Numbered from the stretch's first letter, positions 1 to 8,666 are shown. The stretch: 64,000 nucleotides of DNA from Roseiarcus sp036513315 (GCA_036513315.1 DATBZF010000033.1:1-64000); one strand, 5' to 3'. The notes: generated by a model from the letters alone, not told the origin. Program-made: numbers and translations.

Positions 1-116
1 CGGAATTTCCCTCGCGTGAGTTTCCGGCTCACTGCCGCTCCTCCTTCCTGCTCGATCCCATGAATCTGAAAAAAGTTCTTCGCCAAATCCACGCCAAATC
101 GGATAAAGGTTTTCAT
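1..116 (-). CDS. IS110-family transposase, N-terminal end only (runs off the window)
   Basis: Reading the minus strand from an ATG at 116 gives an open frame to the window edge, about 38 residues. It begins MKTFIRFGVDLAKNFFQIHG, which is the start of the RuvC-like DEDD domain of IS110-family recombinases; the Asp in GVDLAK is the first catalytic acidic residue of that family. A purine-rich AGGGAGA lies just upstream of the ATG. The rest of the element lies left of the window, so its integrity and its IS110 versus IS1111 group cannot be judged. IS110 transposases are RNA-guided recombinases; the guide RNA would be in one of the non-coding ends. Confidence 0.83.
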   Translation of the reverse strand, partial: MKTFIRFGVDLAKNFFQIHGIEQEGGAAVSRKLTRGKF

Positions 117-193
117 GGACGGTCTCCCTGTAGTGGTGCGCTAGCGACCACAACTTGGCACTTGATGCCGTTTCGGTGGGGCCGTCCACACCA
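117..193. other. Probable terminal non-coding end of the IS110 element
   Basis: This 77-bp stretch separates the transposase start from the 152-bp palindromic repeat. It contains GGACGG at 117-122 matched by CCGTCC at 182-187, and an inner GTGGT/ACCAC hairpin near 133-152, so it could fold as RNA. The exact element boundary cannot be set without an empty site. It is inferred to be the 5' non-coding end because it directly precedes the transposase gene. Confidence 0.4.
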
Positions 194-345
194 TCATTGC
201 GAGGGAGCGCAGCGACGAAGCAATCCAGACTGGGCTCACGACAGCCTTCATCTGAATTCGTTCTCAAGGCATACGCAAAGCAATCCGTATCGGTCTTGAC
301 GCAGCTTAGCCTGGATTGCTTCGTCGCTGCGCTCCCTCGCAATGA
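194..345. repeat. 152-bp palindromic repeat (MITE/REP-like), copy 1
   Basis: The ends are perfect 35-nt inverted repeats: 194-228 begins TCATTGCGAGGGAGCG and 311-345 is its exact reverse complement. The interior is imperfectly self-complementary, so the unit would fold as one long hairpin. A second copy of the same length lies at 26929-27080, and in both a further 15 bases (CGGYGAGRCAATTCT) continue on the right. There is no coding frame. It lies between the IS110 gene and the 3' end of ispA. Confidence 0.85.
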
Positions 346-378
346 CGGCGAGACAATTCTAAGCAGGTGTTACGCAGC

Positions 379-1311
379 CTAATTCGTCCTCGCCGCGATG
401 AACAACGCCGCCGCGCGCAAAATGTCGCCCTTCTCGCCGAGGCCGGCTTCGTCGATCGCAGCTTCCGCCTGGGCCACAAGACGATCCCGCGCGGCCTTGG
501 CGTGGTCTAGGCCGAAGGCGGAGACGTAGGTGGCCTTGTTGCGCGAGGCGTCCTTGCCGGCGCGCTTGCCGAGCTTGGCTTCGTCGCCTTCGTGGTCGAG
601 AATGTCGTCGGCGATCTGGAAGGCCGCGCCGAGCGCGCCGCCGCAGCGCGACAGCGATGCGCGCGCCTGCGCGCTGGCATGGCCAAGAATAGCGCCGGCG
701 TCGATGGAGAAGCGCAGCAAGGCGCCGGTCTTCATCGCCTGCAGCCGCTCGATCGCCGGGCCGTCCAGAGGCGTCGCCGCCGATTCGGCGGCGAGATCCA
801 GCATCTGGCCGCCGGCCATGCCGCCGAGGCCGGAGGCGCGCGCGAGGCCGACGCAGAGCGCGGCGCGGATGGCGCCGTCGGGGTGGGTGGGCGTGTCGCC
901 CATCACGTCGAAGGCGAGCGTCAGCAGCGCATCGCCGGCCAGGATCGCAGTGGCGTCGTCGAAGGCCTTATGCACGGTCGGGCGCCCGCGGCGGAGATCG
1001 TCGTCATCCATCGCCGGCAGATCGTCATGGATGAGGGAATAGCAATGAAGGAGTTCGACCGCCGCGCCGGCGCGCAGCGGCCCCTCGCCGGTCTCGCCGA
1101 GCGCGCGCGCCGTCTCCACCACCAGGAACGGGCGCAGCCTTTTGCCCCCCGCAAGTACGCCGTGGCGCATGGCGGCGAGCAGCCGGGCCGGCCGCTCGAT
1201 CTCGCCCGGCAGCGGCGCCGACGCCAGCAGCCGCTCCAGCATCGCCTCGACCTCGACGCCGACCTGCTTCAACCGCACCAGAAACGCCGAACTATCCTTT
1301 TCGTAGCTCAT
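379..1311 (-). CDS. ispA: Farnesyl diphosphate synthase (polyprenyl synthetase family)
   Basis: This short-chain trans-prenyl diphosphate synthase condenses IPP with DMAPP and GPP to make FPP, for quinones, hopanoids and the undecaprenyl carrier. The 310 residues match the usual IspA size. The first aspartate-rich motif DDLPAMD is at residues 96-102 with the two-residue insertion typical of bacterial FPP synthases. The second, DDILD, is at 235-239, and GGKRLRP is near 55-61. It follows hslO on the same strand with a 7-bp gap and so may be co-transcribed with the arg genes. GGPP synthase is the main alternative, but the first motif favours FPP. Confidence 0.93.
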   Translation of the reverse strand: MSYEKDSSAFLVRLKQVGVEVEAMLERLLASAPLPGEIERPARLLAAMRHGVLAGGKRLRPFLVVETARALGETGEGPLRAGAAVELLHCYSLIHDDLPAMDDDDLRRGRPTVHKAFDDATAILAGDALLTLAFDVMGDTPTHPDGAIRAALCVGLARASGLGGMAGGQMLDLAAESAATPLDGPAIERLQAMKTGALLRFSIDAGAILGHASAQARASLSRCGGALGAAFQIADDILDHEGDEAKLGKRAGKDASRNKATYVSAFGLDHAKAARDRLVAQAEAAIDEAGLGEKGDILRAAALFIAARTN

Positions 1312-1318
1312 GTCGCTT

Positions 1319-2296
1319 TCACGCTTTCTCGTAATCGGCGGGGTCGAAGATCCGCTTGGTCGAGCAGAATTCGCAGGTGACGCCGATCATGCCGTCGTCG
1401 CCGACCATATCGGCGCGCTCGGCGGGGGAGAAACTATGCAGCATGGCGTCGATGCGCTCGGTGGAACAGCGGCAGGCGTCGCGCAAAATCCCCGGCTCGA
1501 ACACCCGCACGCCGCGCTCATGGAAGAGACGGTAGAGCAGCCGCTCGCTCGACAGCGTCGGGTCGAGCAATTCGTGATCCTCGGTGGTCGCGGCGAGCGC
1601 TTTTGCCTCCGTCCAATGATCGTCCTCGGTGACGGTGTCGCGCGCGGCGCCGGGCGGCGCATCGCCGGGATCGAGATCGGCCTGGCGGCGCCGCTCGATC
1701 GACTCGGGCAGGAATTGCGCGATCAGGCCGCCGGCGCGCCAATGCGCGCCCGTCGGCGTCAGCACTTCGCCGACGGCGAGACGCACCAAAGTCGGGATCT
1801 GTTCGGAGCGCAGGAAATATTGATGCGCGGCTTCCTCCAGGCCCTGGCCATCGAGGCCGATGACGCCCTGGTAGCGCGAGAGCTCCGCGCCGGGATCGAT
1901 GGTGAAGGCGAGATGGCCGGAGCCGAGCAGATCGCCCGAGCGGCCCGCGCCGCCAGCCCGCGCCAGTCTGTCGGCGTCGAAACGCGCCAGCGCGCGCAGG
2001 TTCGAGGGCGCGTCGAAATCGACGATCAGCATGTTCAGCGCGCCGTCGGTCTTGGTCTGCAATTGAAAGCTGCCCTCGATCTTGAGGGCCGTGCCAAGCA
2101 GCACCGTCAGCGCCGCCGCCTCGCCGACAATGCGGGCGATCGGGGCGGGATAGGCGTGACGCTTGAGGATGGAATCGATCGCTGCGCCTAAGCGAACGAC
2201 GCGGCCGCGCGTGCTCAAAGGCTCGACCAGGAACGGCACGACAATGTCGTCCTGCGCGGCATCCGAAACGGCGCGAGAGGGCGGCGCATGGTTCAT
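1319..2296 (-). CDS. hslO: Redox-regulated holdase chaperone Hsp33
   Basis: Hsp33 is a cytosolic chaperone switched on by oxidation of a zinc centre. The 325-residue product carries the four zinc cysteines near its C-terminus as CRC in DACRCSTERI and CEFC in GVTCEFCSTKRI, the CxC...CxxC pattern of the family. The start chosen is the ATG at 2296, which overlaps the argF stop as ATGA; the frame is open 46 codons further upstream but that part lies inside argF and is Arg-rich and unlike Hsp33. The tight overlap indicates translational coupling in argD-argF-hslO. Confidence 0.93.
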   Translation of the reverse strand: MNHAPPSRAVSDAAQDDIVVPFLVEPLSTRGRVVRLGAAIDSILKRHAYPAPIARIVGEAAALTVLLGTALKIEGSFQLQTKTDGALNMLIVDFDAPSNLRALARFDADRLARAGGAGRSGDLLGSGHLAFTIDPGAELSRYQGVIGLDGQGLEEAAHQYFLRSEQIPTLVRLAVGEVLTPTGAHWRAGGLIAQFLPESIERRRQADLDPGDAPPGAARDTVTEDDHWTEAKALAATTEDHELLDPTLSSERLLYRLFHERGVRVFEPGILRDACRCSTERIDAMLHSFSPAERADMVGDDGMIGVTCEFCSTKRIFDPADYEKA

Positions 2297-3240
2297 GGGA
2301 CGCCGGCTCCCAGGCACCAGGCGAGAATGCCTTTCTGCGCATGCAGGCGATTTTCCGCTTCGTCGAAAACCGCCGATTGCGGGCCGTCGATGACTTCGTC
2401 GGTGACTTCCTCGCCGCGATGGGCGGGCAGGCAATGCATGAAGATCGCGTCGGTCGCCGCCGCGCTCATCAGCGCGGCGTTGACCTGATAGGGCGCGAGC
2501 AGATTATGGCGGCGCCCCTCGTCCTCATCGCCCATCGAAACCCAGCAATCGGAAATGACCGCCGCCGCGCCGGCGACGGCGGCGAACGGATCCTCGCCCA
2601 TGGTGACCTTCGCGCCCAAGGCGCGCGCCTCTTCGAGCCGCTCGGGGCGGGGCTGCAGGGGACGCGGGCAGGCGATGTCGAGCGAGAAATCGAAGCGCTC
2701 AGCGGCGTCGATCCAGGAGGAAAGGACATTGTTGTAATCGCCGCTCCAGGCGATTTTGCGCCCGCGGATGGCGCCGCAATGCTCCTCGAAGGTCAGGATA
2801 TCGGCCATCACCTGGCAGGGATGCGATTGTTTGGTGAGGCCATTGATGACCGGAACGGTCGCGTGGCGCGCGAGCTCCTCCATCGCTTCATGGTCGAGGA
2901 TGCGGATCATGATAGCGTCGACATAGCGCGACAGCACGCGCGCGGTGTCGGGAATGCTCTCGCCGCGGCCGAGCTGCATTTCGGCGCCGGTCAGCATGAT
3001 CGTCTCGCCGCCGAGTTCGCGCATCGCCAGATCGAAGGAGACGCGCGTGCGCGTCGAGGGACGGTCGAAAATCATCGCCAGGGTTTTGCCGGCCAGCGGA
3101 CGCAGCGCCGGCGGCTGGCCCTTGACGCGCGCCGCCTTCATCGCGGCGGAGGCGTCCACGATGTCGCGCAGCTCCGGGCTCGGCACTTTGAGAAGGTCGA
3201 GGAAGTGCCGGACCGGGGCGCCTGTCCGCGGCGCGCTCAT
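2293..3240 (-). CDS. argF: Ornithine carbamoyltransferase
   Basis: It converts ornithine plus carbamoyl phosphate to citrulline in arginine synthesis. The 315-residue protein shows the carbamoyl-phosphate loop STRTR at residues 62-66, HPCQ at 140-143 and the ornithine-site HCLPAHRGEEV near residue 270, all diagnostic of OTCase. Its start overlaps the argD stop and its stop overlaps the hslO start, each as ATGA, giving the argD-argF-hslO order common in alphaproteobacteria. No sign of truncation. Confidence 0.95.
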   Translation of the reverse strand: MSAPRTGAPVRHFLDLLKVPSPELRDIVDASAAMKAARVKGQPPALRPLAGKTLAMIFDRPSTRTRVSFDLAMRELGGETIMLTGAEMQLGRGESIPDTARVLSRYVDAIMIRILDHEAMEELARHATVPVINGLTKQSHPCQVMADILTFEEHCGAIRGRKIAWSGDYNNVLSSWIDAAERFDFSLDIACPRPLQPRPERLEEARALGAKVTMGEDPFAAVAGAAAVISDCWVSMGDEDEGRRHNLLAPYQVNAALMSAAATDAIFMHCLPAHRGEEVTDEVIDGPQSAVFDEAENRLHAQKGILAWCLGAGVP

Positions 3241-4442
3241 TCGGCCGCGCCCTCATGCACAGCAGCGATATCGCCTTCCACACGCCGACACGCCGCATCG
3301 AGACGGCGCACGCCCTCGGCGAGCTCTTCCTCGGAGAGGATCAGCGGCGGCAGCAGACGCACGATATTGTCGCCGGCGGGGATCGTCAGCAGCCGCTCGG
3401 CGCGTGCGGCGGCGGCGAATTCGGTATTGGGGACTTTCAGCTTGACGCCGACCATCAGGCCTTCGCCGCGGATCTCCTCGATGATCTGAGGGTGACGATC
3501 CTTCAGTTCGGCCAGACTCTGGCGCAGCAGCAGGCCGAGACGGGCGACGCGTTCGACGAAGCCGGGCTCCAGAACGACATCGAGCACCGCATTGCCGATC
3601 GCCATCGCCAGCGGATTGCCGCCGAATGTGGTGCCATGCGTGCCGGCGGTCATGCCTTTGGCGGCGTCGGCGGTGGCCAGGCACGCGCCCATCGGAAAGC
3701 CGCCGCCAATGCCTTTGGCGATCGTCATGATGTCAGGCGTGACGCCCGCCAGTTCATAGGCGAACAGGCGGCCAGTGCGGCCGACGCCAGTCTGGATCTC
3801 GTCGAATATCAGCACGAGGCCATGTTCGTCGCAGAGGCGCCGCAGGCCGCGCAAGAAGGCCGGCGGCACGACGCGCACGCCGCCTTCGCCCTGGATCGGC
3901 TCGATCATGATCGCGCCCGTGCCCGGCCCGATCGCCGCCTCGACGGCGGCAAGGTCGGTGATCGGGATCTGGTCGAAGCCGTCGACCTTCGGGCCGAAGC
4001 CTTCGATATATTTGGCCTGGCCGCCCGCCGCGATCGTCGCCAGCGTGCGTCCGTGAAAGGCGCCTTCGAAGGTGAGGATGCGATAGCGCTCGGGATGGCC
4101 GCCGACTGACTGGCGCTTGCGCGCCATCTTGATCGCGGCCTCATTGGCCTCGGCGCCGGAATTGGAGAAGAACACCAGATCGGCGAAGGTCGCCGCCGCC
4201 AGCCTTGCTGCGAGGCGCTCGCCGCCGGGGATCTGGAACAGGTTGGACGAATGCCAGAGCTTGGCTCCCTGCTCGGTCAGCGCCGCGACGAGATGGGGAT
4301 GCGAATAGCCGAGCGAAGCCACGGCGATGCCGCCGCCGAAGTCGAGATATCGCGTCCCATCGGCCGCGGTAAGCCAACAGCCGTCGCCCCGTTCAAAGGC
4401 GATATCGGCGCGCGCATAAACCGGCACAATGGCGGATGACAC
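3237..4442 (-). CDS. argD: Acetylornithine aminotransferase
   Basis: A PLP-dependent class III aminotransferase (401 residues) acting on N-acetylornithine. The PLP Asp is in FDEIQTGVGRTG and the Schiff-base Lys in IAKGIGGGFP. The start is taken as GTG at 4442, preceded by GGAG at a good distance; the frame is open up to an ATG at 4568, but that extension is basic, Cys-containing and unlike the family. First gene of the argD-argF-hslO unit; the promoter should lie in the 4443-4944 gap shared with gcrA. Confidence 0.93.
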   Translation of the reverse strand: MSSAIVPVYARADIAFERGDGCWLTAADGTRYLDFGGGIAVASLGYSHPHLVAALTEQGAKLWHSSNLFQIPGGERLAARLAAATFADLVFFSNSGAEANEAAIKMARKRQSVGGHPERYRILTFEGAFHGRTLATIAAGGQAKYIEGFGPKVDGFDQIPITDLAAVEAAIGPGTGAIMIEPIQGEGGVRVVPPAFLRGLRRLCDEHGLVLIFDEIQTGVGRTGRLFAYELAGVTPDIMTIAKGIGGGFPMGACLATADAAKGMTAGTHGTTFGGNPLAMAIGNAVLDVVLEPGFVERVARLGLLLRQSLAELKDRHPQIIEEIRGEGLMVGVKLKVPNTEFAAAARAERLLTIPAGDNIVRLLPPLILSEEELAEGVRRLDAACRRVEGDIAAVHEGAAE

Positions 4443-4944
4443 GTTCAATCTCCGTTCGTCAGAAGTGCGGCGCGCCGCTTCCTGCGGAGCGCAAAAACGA
4501 AAACGCCGCCCCGCAGGGACGGCCGCTCTTTGAAGGCAATAATAGGGGATTGAGCGCCGCCCGGTCAAATCAAAGCAGCAACGTTAAAAATAATTTGCCG
4601 CCGTCGCTGTTTCGCTGTTCCGCCAAGTCGGGCGCTAAATCGTTGATCGGACTCAATCAATCGAAAACGCTTCGCGGCGCTCGCATCGGGCAGGCTAGAA
4701 CAACTGGGGAAAAGCCCTCGACAAGGGGTCGCCGGACTCTTGCGCGCGATTCAACGAGTAGTGTAGCGTTCCGATATTGAACCACGACATGTCGTGTGGC
4801 GGACCTTCATGAGAGCGTTTGAGTGCGTGGCGTTCGATGGCGCGGCCGTCGAGCGAGGTGGGAGGATTCTGTCTCGAACCAGAGTTGTGAACGGAGGGGC
4901 GAAGGAAATTTCCGCCCGGCCGTTCAGGAAAGATAGAGGCCAAA
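4443..4944. other. Divergent intergenic region argD/gcrA
   Basis: About 500 bp with no convincing gene. It must hold the promoters of argD (leftward) and gcrA (rightward). An AT-rich patch lies at 4580-4600 and GANTC sites at 4650, 4735, 4748 and 4865. The gcrA start is preceded by GAGG six bases before the ATG. The short open frames here have no ribosome site or family resemblance. Confidence 0.6.
4650..4869 (+). promoter_or_regulatory. Cluster of four GANTC (CcrM methylation) sites upstream of gcrA
   Basis: GANTC occurs at 4650-4654 (GACTC), 4735-4739 (GACTC), 4748-4752 (GATTC) and 4865-4869 (GATTC), within 300 bp before the gcrA start. In alphaproteobacteria CcrM methylates GANTC, and GcrA itself acts at promoters containing methylated GANTC. 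The clustering is seen in the sequence; the link to cell-cycle control is inferred from Caulobacter. Confidence 0.5.
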
Positions 4945-5496
4945 ATGTCTTGGACGGATGAAAGGGTCGAGTTGCTGCGCCAATTGTGGCTGGACGGCAA
5001 AAGCGCAAGTCAAATATCGGCGGCGCTTGGTTTAGGCATCACCCGCAACGCGGTCATCGGCAAGGTTCACCGGCTCGGCCTGTCGGGGCGCGCCAAATCG
5101 ACTGCGCCGGCGACGCCGCGCGTGCGCCAGCGGCCGCCGTCAACGCCGCGGGCGCCGATGGCCAGCCGGCCAAGCGGCGGCGGCGGCCACGCCGTGCGCG
5201 GCAATACGGCGCTCGCCTTTTCGATCGATACGGCGGCCGAGGCGCGGCCGCAGTTTCATGAGGACGTCGTCGTCCCGATGTCGCTGCGGGTGACGATCGT
5301 CGAACTCAAGGAAGCGATGTGCCGCTGGCCGCTGGGCGATCCGACCTCACCGGACTTTCGCTATTGCGGCATTCAATCGGCGGGAACGGCGCCCTATTGC
5401 GTCCATCACGGACGGATGGCCTACCAGCCGGTGCAGGACCGCCGCCGGGAGCGCGAGCGCGACCGTCGCGCGATGGCGAGCCGGCCCACCGCCTGA
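4945..5496 (+). CDS. gcrA: Cell-cycle regulator GcrA
   Basis: GcrA is an alphaproteobacterial transcription factor that binds sigma70 RNA polymerase and activates promoters carrying methylated GANTC. The 183-residue product opens with the signature MSWTDERVELLRQLWLDGKS and the helix-turn-helix TRNAVIGKVHRLGLSGR (about 33-50). A proline/arginine-rich linker follows, then the C-terminal module with CRWPLGDP, RYCG and YCVHHGRMAY near 126-155, which contacts the sigma factor. The C-terminus is Arg-rich. It is monocistronic, with a hairpin between it and convergent phoB. Confidence 0.95.
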   Translation: MSWTDERVELLRQLWLDGKSASQISAALGLGITRNAVIGKVHRLGLSGRAKSTAPATPRVRQRPPSTPRAPMASRPSGGGGHAVRGNTALAFSIDTAAEARPQFHEDVVVPMSLRVTIVELKEAMCRWPLGDPTSPDFRYCGIQSAGTAPYCVHHGRMAYQPVQDRRRERERDRRAMASRPTA

Positions 5497-5508
5497 CCGC
5501 CAATCCTC

Positions 5509-5530
5509 GCGCCAGCCGAAGCGCTGGCGC
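5509..5530. terminator. Hairpin between convergent gcrA and phoB
   Basis: GCGCCAGC (5509-5516) pairs with GCTGGCGC (5523-5530) around a six-base loop. It fills the 34-bp gap between the two stop codons and could act in both directions. There is no U tract, as is common in GC-rich alphaproteobacteria. Confidence 0.55.
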
Positions 5531-6271
5531 TCACGCCTTGCCGAAAGTCTCGTCGAACGAATAGCCCGTGCCGCGCACCGTTCGGATGGGATCGCGCTCG
5601 CGGCCGCGCGACAGAGCCTTGCGCAGGCGCCCGACGTGAACGTCGACGGTGCGCTCGTCGATCTCGACCGAAAGCCCCCAGACGCCGTCGAGCAATTGCG
5701 CGCGCGAGAAGACGCGGCCCGGCTTTTCCAGGAGATATTCGAGCAGCCGGAATTCGGTCGGACCGAGGTGAACGTCGCGGGCGCCGCGCCGCACGCGGCG
5801 CGTCTCCCGATCGAGATCGAGATCGCCGGCCGACAGCTTGTCGGCGATGCGCTCGGGCCGGCTGCGCCGGAGCAGAGCGCGCACCCGCGCCATCAGTTCG
5901 GGCACCGAGAACGGCTTGACGACATAATCGTCGGCGCCGACCGACAGGCCGCGCACCCGCTCACCCTCTTCGCCGCGGGCGGTCAGCATGATGACCGGCA
6001 GGGTGCGCGTGCCCTCGCGGGCGCGCAGGCGCCGGCATATTTCGAGGCCCGACACGCCCGGCAGCATCCAATCGAGGATCAGGAGATCGGGCGGGGCTTC
6101 GACGAGCCGCAACTCGGCTTCGTCGCCGCGCTCGACGCATTCGGCGACATAGCCTTCCGCCTCCAGATTATAAGCGAGCAGCAACGCGAGATCGGATTCG
6201 TCCTCGACGACAAGAATGCGCGGCGAGGTCGATGTGGCGGCGCGCGCCAGCTCTCTGCGTTCTTCGTTCAT
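5531..6271 (-). CDS. phoB: Phosphate regulon response regulator PhoB
   Basis: An OmpR/PhoB-type activator of 246 residues. The receiver has the acidic pair in VEDESD (23-26), the phosphoacceptor Asp67 in LDWMLPG, the Thr in MLTARGE and the Lys in DDYVVKPFS. The C-terminal winged helix contains RRVRRGARDVHLGPTEFRLL and ends RTVRGTGYSFD. It is the last gene of the pst-pho operon, its start overlapping the phoU stop as ATGA. A 17-residue N-terminal extension precedes the receiver. Phosphorylated by PhoR, it should bind the Pho box at 10745-10773. Confidence 0.94.
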   Translation of the reverse strand: MNEERRELARAATSTSPRILVVEDESDLALLLAYNLEAEGYVAECVERGDEAELRLVEAPPDLLILDWMLPGVSGLEICRRLRAREGTRTLPVIMLTARGEEGERVRGLSVGADDYVVKPFSVPELMARVRALLRRSRPERIADKLSAGDLDLDRETRRVRRGARDVHLGPTEFRLLEYLLEKPGRVFSRAQLLDGVWGLSVEIDERTVDVHVGRLRKALSRGRERDPIRTVRGTGYSFDETFGKA

Positions 6272-6987
6272 TTGGCGGGCGCCCCGAATGCAGCGACATT
6301 GATGTCAGGACGTCCCTTCGGCCGCTCGGAAGGAAGCGTGCCGCCGGTGACGAGGTAGAATACCGTTTCCGCGATGTTGGTGGCGTGATCGCCGATCCGC
6401 TCGATATTCTTCGAGCAGAACAGAAGATGCGCGCAGAAGGAAATATTGCGCGGGTCCTCCATCATATGAGTCAGCAGGTCGCGAAAAACCGAATCCTCAA
6501 GCGCGTCGAGTTCGGCGTCGCGCGTCCACACCGCCTGCGCGCGCTCGACGTCGCGCTGCGCATAGGCGTCGAGCACGTCCTTCATCAGTTCCGTCGCCAG
6601 TTCGTTCATGTGCCGGAGGCCTACCAGCGCGCGCGGCAGGCGCGCCTCGGCGCCGATCGTCACCGTCCGCTTGGCGATGTTCTTGGCGAGATCGCCGACC
6701 CGTTCGAGATCGCCGGCGATGCGGATCGCGCCGATGATTTCGCGCAAATCGACGGCCATCGGCTGACGGCGGGCGATGGTCAGGATCGCCTGCTCCTCGA
6801 TCTCGCGCTGAATGGCGTCAAGGCGCGGATCGGCGGCGATGACATGTTGGGCGAGGGTCAGATCGACATTGTTCAACGCATCCATCGCGTCGACCACCAT
6901 TTTTTCGGCGATGCCGCCCATTTCGGCGATGCGCCGCCCGAGTTCATCGAGTTCCTTGTCGTAGGCCCTGACAATATGTTCGCTCAT
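6268..6987 (-). CDS. phoU: Phosphate signalling protein PhoU
   Basis: PhoU couples the PstSCAB transporter to PhoR and keeps the Pho regulon off under phosphate excess. The 239-residue product starts MSEHIVRAYDKELDEL at an ATG with GGAGACC upstream; the longer frame from 7074 would run into pstB. Two repeated three-helix units carry the family signatures, for example RRQPMAVDLREIIGAIRIAGDLERVGDLAKN-type metal-site residues in the first half and FCAHLLFCSKNIERIGDHATNIAE in the second (motifs split here by position). It lies 13 bp after pstB. Confidence 0.94.
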   Translation of the reverse strand: MSEHIVRAYDKELDELGRRIAEMGGIAEKMVVDAMDALNNVDLTLAQHVIAADPRLDAIQREIEEQAILTIARRQPMAVDLREIIGAIRIAGDLERVGDLAKNIAKRTVTIGAEARLPRALVGLRHMNELATELMKDVLDAYAQRDVERAQAVWTRDAELDALEDSVFRDLLTHMMEDPRNISFCAHLLFCSKNIERIGDHATNIAETVFYLVTGGTLPSERPKGRPDINVAAFGAPAK

Positions 6988-7000
6988 GAAAGGTCTCCAC

Positions 7001-7810
7001 TCAGCCGAAGCGGCCGGTGATGTAGTCCTGCGTGCGCTTCTCGCGCGGGGAGGTGAATAGTTTGCTGGTTTCACCGAATTCGATGAGTTCGCCCAGATAC
7101 ATGAACGCGGTAAACGAAGAGACGCGCGCCGCCTGCTGCATGTTGTGCGTGACGATCGCGATCGTGTAACGCTCCTTCAAGTCGTCTATCAGTTCCTCGA
7201 TCTTGGACGTCGAGATGGGGTCGAGAGCCGAGCAGGGCTCGTCGAGCAATATGACTTCCGGGGATATCGCGACGGTACGCGCAATGCACAGGCGCTGCTG
7301 CTGGCCGCCGGACAGACTGAGGCCGCTGGCGGCCAGCTTGTCCTTCACCTCCGTCCAGAGCGCGGCGCCCTTCAAGGCCTCCTCAACGCGACCATCAAGT
7401 TCGCTGCGTGACAATTTTTCATAGAGCTTGATGCCGAACGCGATGTTGTCATAGATCGACATTGGGAATGGCGTCGGCTTCTGGAAGACCATGCCGATGC
7501 GCGAGCGCAACAGGTTGAGATCCTGCGCCGGGTCGAGCAGATTCTGCCCATCAAACAGAACCTCTCCCTCCGCGCGCTGCTTGGGATAGAGGTCGTACAT
7601 CCGATTCAGGACGCGCAGGAGCGTCGACTTTCCGCAGCCCGACGGGCCGATGAAGGAAGTCACGTTGTTAGCGTAGAGTGGCAGGTTTATGCCCTTCAAG
7701 GCCAGCGCGTCGCCGTAATAGAACTTGAGGTTGCGCACTGAAATCTTTTGCGGCAGCCCTTCGCCGGGGAACGATTTGCCAGCGGCTGGAACGGTCTCAG
7801 CGATGTTCAT
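7001..7810 (-). CDS. pstB: Phosphate ABC transporter ATP-binding protein PstB
   Basis: The ATPase of the high-affinity phosphate importer. The 269 residues include Walker A GPSGCGKST at 55-63, the Q-loop in MVFQKPTPFP, signature LSGGQQQRLCIAR and Walker B VILLDEPCSALD, followed by the switch His in IVTHNMQQA. MVFQKPTPFPMSIYDN and the C-terminal TRDYITGRFG-like end (here TQDYITGRFG) are specific to PstB. Its start overlaps the pstA stop. Confidence 0.96.
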   Translation of the reverse strand: MNIAETVPAAGKSFPGEGLPQKISVRNLKFYYGDALALKGINLPLYANNVTSFIGPSGCGKSTLLRVLNRMYDLYPKQRAEGEVLFDGQNLLDPAQDLNLLRSRIGMVFQKPTPFPMSIYDNIAFGIKLYEKLSRSELDGRVEEALKGAALWTEVKDKLAASGLSLSGGQQQRLCIARTVAISPEVILLDEPCSALDPISTSKIEELIDDLKERYTIAIVTHNMQQAARVSSFTAFMYLGELIEFGETSKLFTSPREKRTQDYITGRFG

Positions 7811-8664
7811 TTCTGCGTCCTTTGCGCACTTAGCGCACGGGCCGTAATCGACAGCGTCAGCACCGCAAGAGTGATGATCAGCGCGCCAGACCAGGCCAAT
7901 TGTTGCCAGTTAGCGTAACCCTTGCCGGCAAAGTTGTTGATCACCACGGGCAGGTTGGCCATCTGTTTGGTGAGATCTAGGCTGAAAAACTGGTTCGACT
8001 GAACGGTGAACAATAGGGGCGCGGTCTCGCCGGCGGCCCTGGCGACGGCGAGCAGAACGCCGGTTATCAGACCAGCGCGCGCCGCCTTGTAGGCGATCTT
8101 CATCACCACATGCGATCGCGGCAGACCGAGCGCCGACGCGGCCTCGCGCAAGGGATTGGGAACAAGCAGCAACATGTCTTCGGTCGTGCGGACCACGACG
8201 GGAATGACGATCACGGCAAGCGCCAGCGAGCCAGCAATGGCCGAATAGCCGACGATGCGATGCTCGACGCCCTCGGTGATCAGCGCCGCGTAGATGAACA
8301 GGCCGATGACGATCGAGGGGGCGCTGAGAAGGATGTCATTGACAAAGCGGATATAGAAGGTGAGCCGGGAATAGCGACCGTATTCGGCCATATAGGTGCC
8401 CGCCAGAATGCCGATCGGCGTTCCCAGGCCGACGCCCAGCGCCGTCATGATGAGCGAGCCGACGATAGCGTTGCGCAGACCGCCGCCGTCGGTATTCGGT
8501 CCCGGCGTGTCCTGGGTGAACAGATCGAGATTGATGCCGGCAAGGCCGTTCCAGAACAGCGTAACGAGAATCAACGCCAGCCAAGCCAGACCGAACAAGG
8601 TAGCGGCCCAGCAAAGTCCCATCATGATCCGGTTGGCCGCCCGGCGAGAAGCGTAGGACGCCAT
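7807..8664 (-). CDS. pstA: Phosphate ABC transporter permease PstA
   Basis: An inner-membrane permease subunit of 285 residues with about six hydrophobic segments. The EAA-type cytoplasmic loop EAASALGLPRSHVVMKIAYKAARAGLITG, which contacts PstB, is at about 172-200 (quoted by its first and last parts). TYMAEYG and the proline-rich GIPIGILAG-like turn are PstA hallmarks. It lies between pstC (2-bp gap) and pstB (4-bp overlap) and is certainly co-transcribed with them. Confidence 0.94.
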   Translation of the reverse strand: MASYASRRAANRIMMGLCWAATLFGLAWLALILVTLFWNGLAGINLDLFTQDTPGPNTDGGGLRNAIVGSLIMTALGVGLGTPIGILAGTYMAEYGRYSRLTFYIRFVNDILLSAPSIVIGLFIYAALITEGVEHRIVGYSAIAGSLALAVIVIPVVVRTTEDMLLLVPNPLREAASALGLPRSHVVMKIAYKAARAGLITGVLLAVARAAGETAPLLFTVQSNQFFSLDLTKQMANLPVVINNFAGKGYANWQQLAWSGALIITLAVLTLSITARALSAQRTQK

Positions 8665-8666
8665 GA

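Noticed and set aside
592..1380. Long plus-strand frame opposite ispA
   Set aside because: It is antisense to a clear FPP synthase; Arg/Ala-rich low-complexity product, no ribosome site. Typical of high-GC shadow frames.
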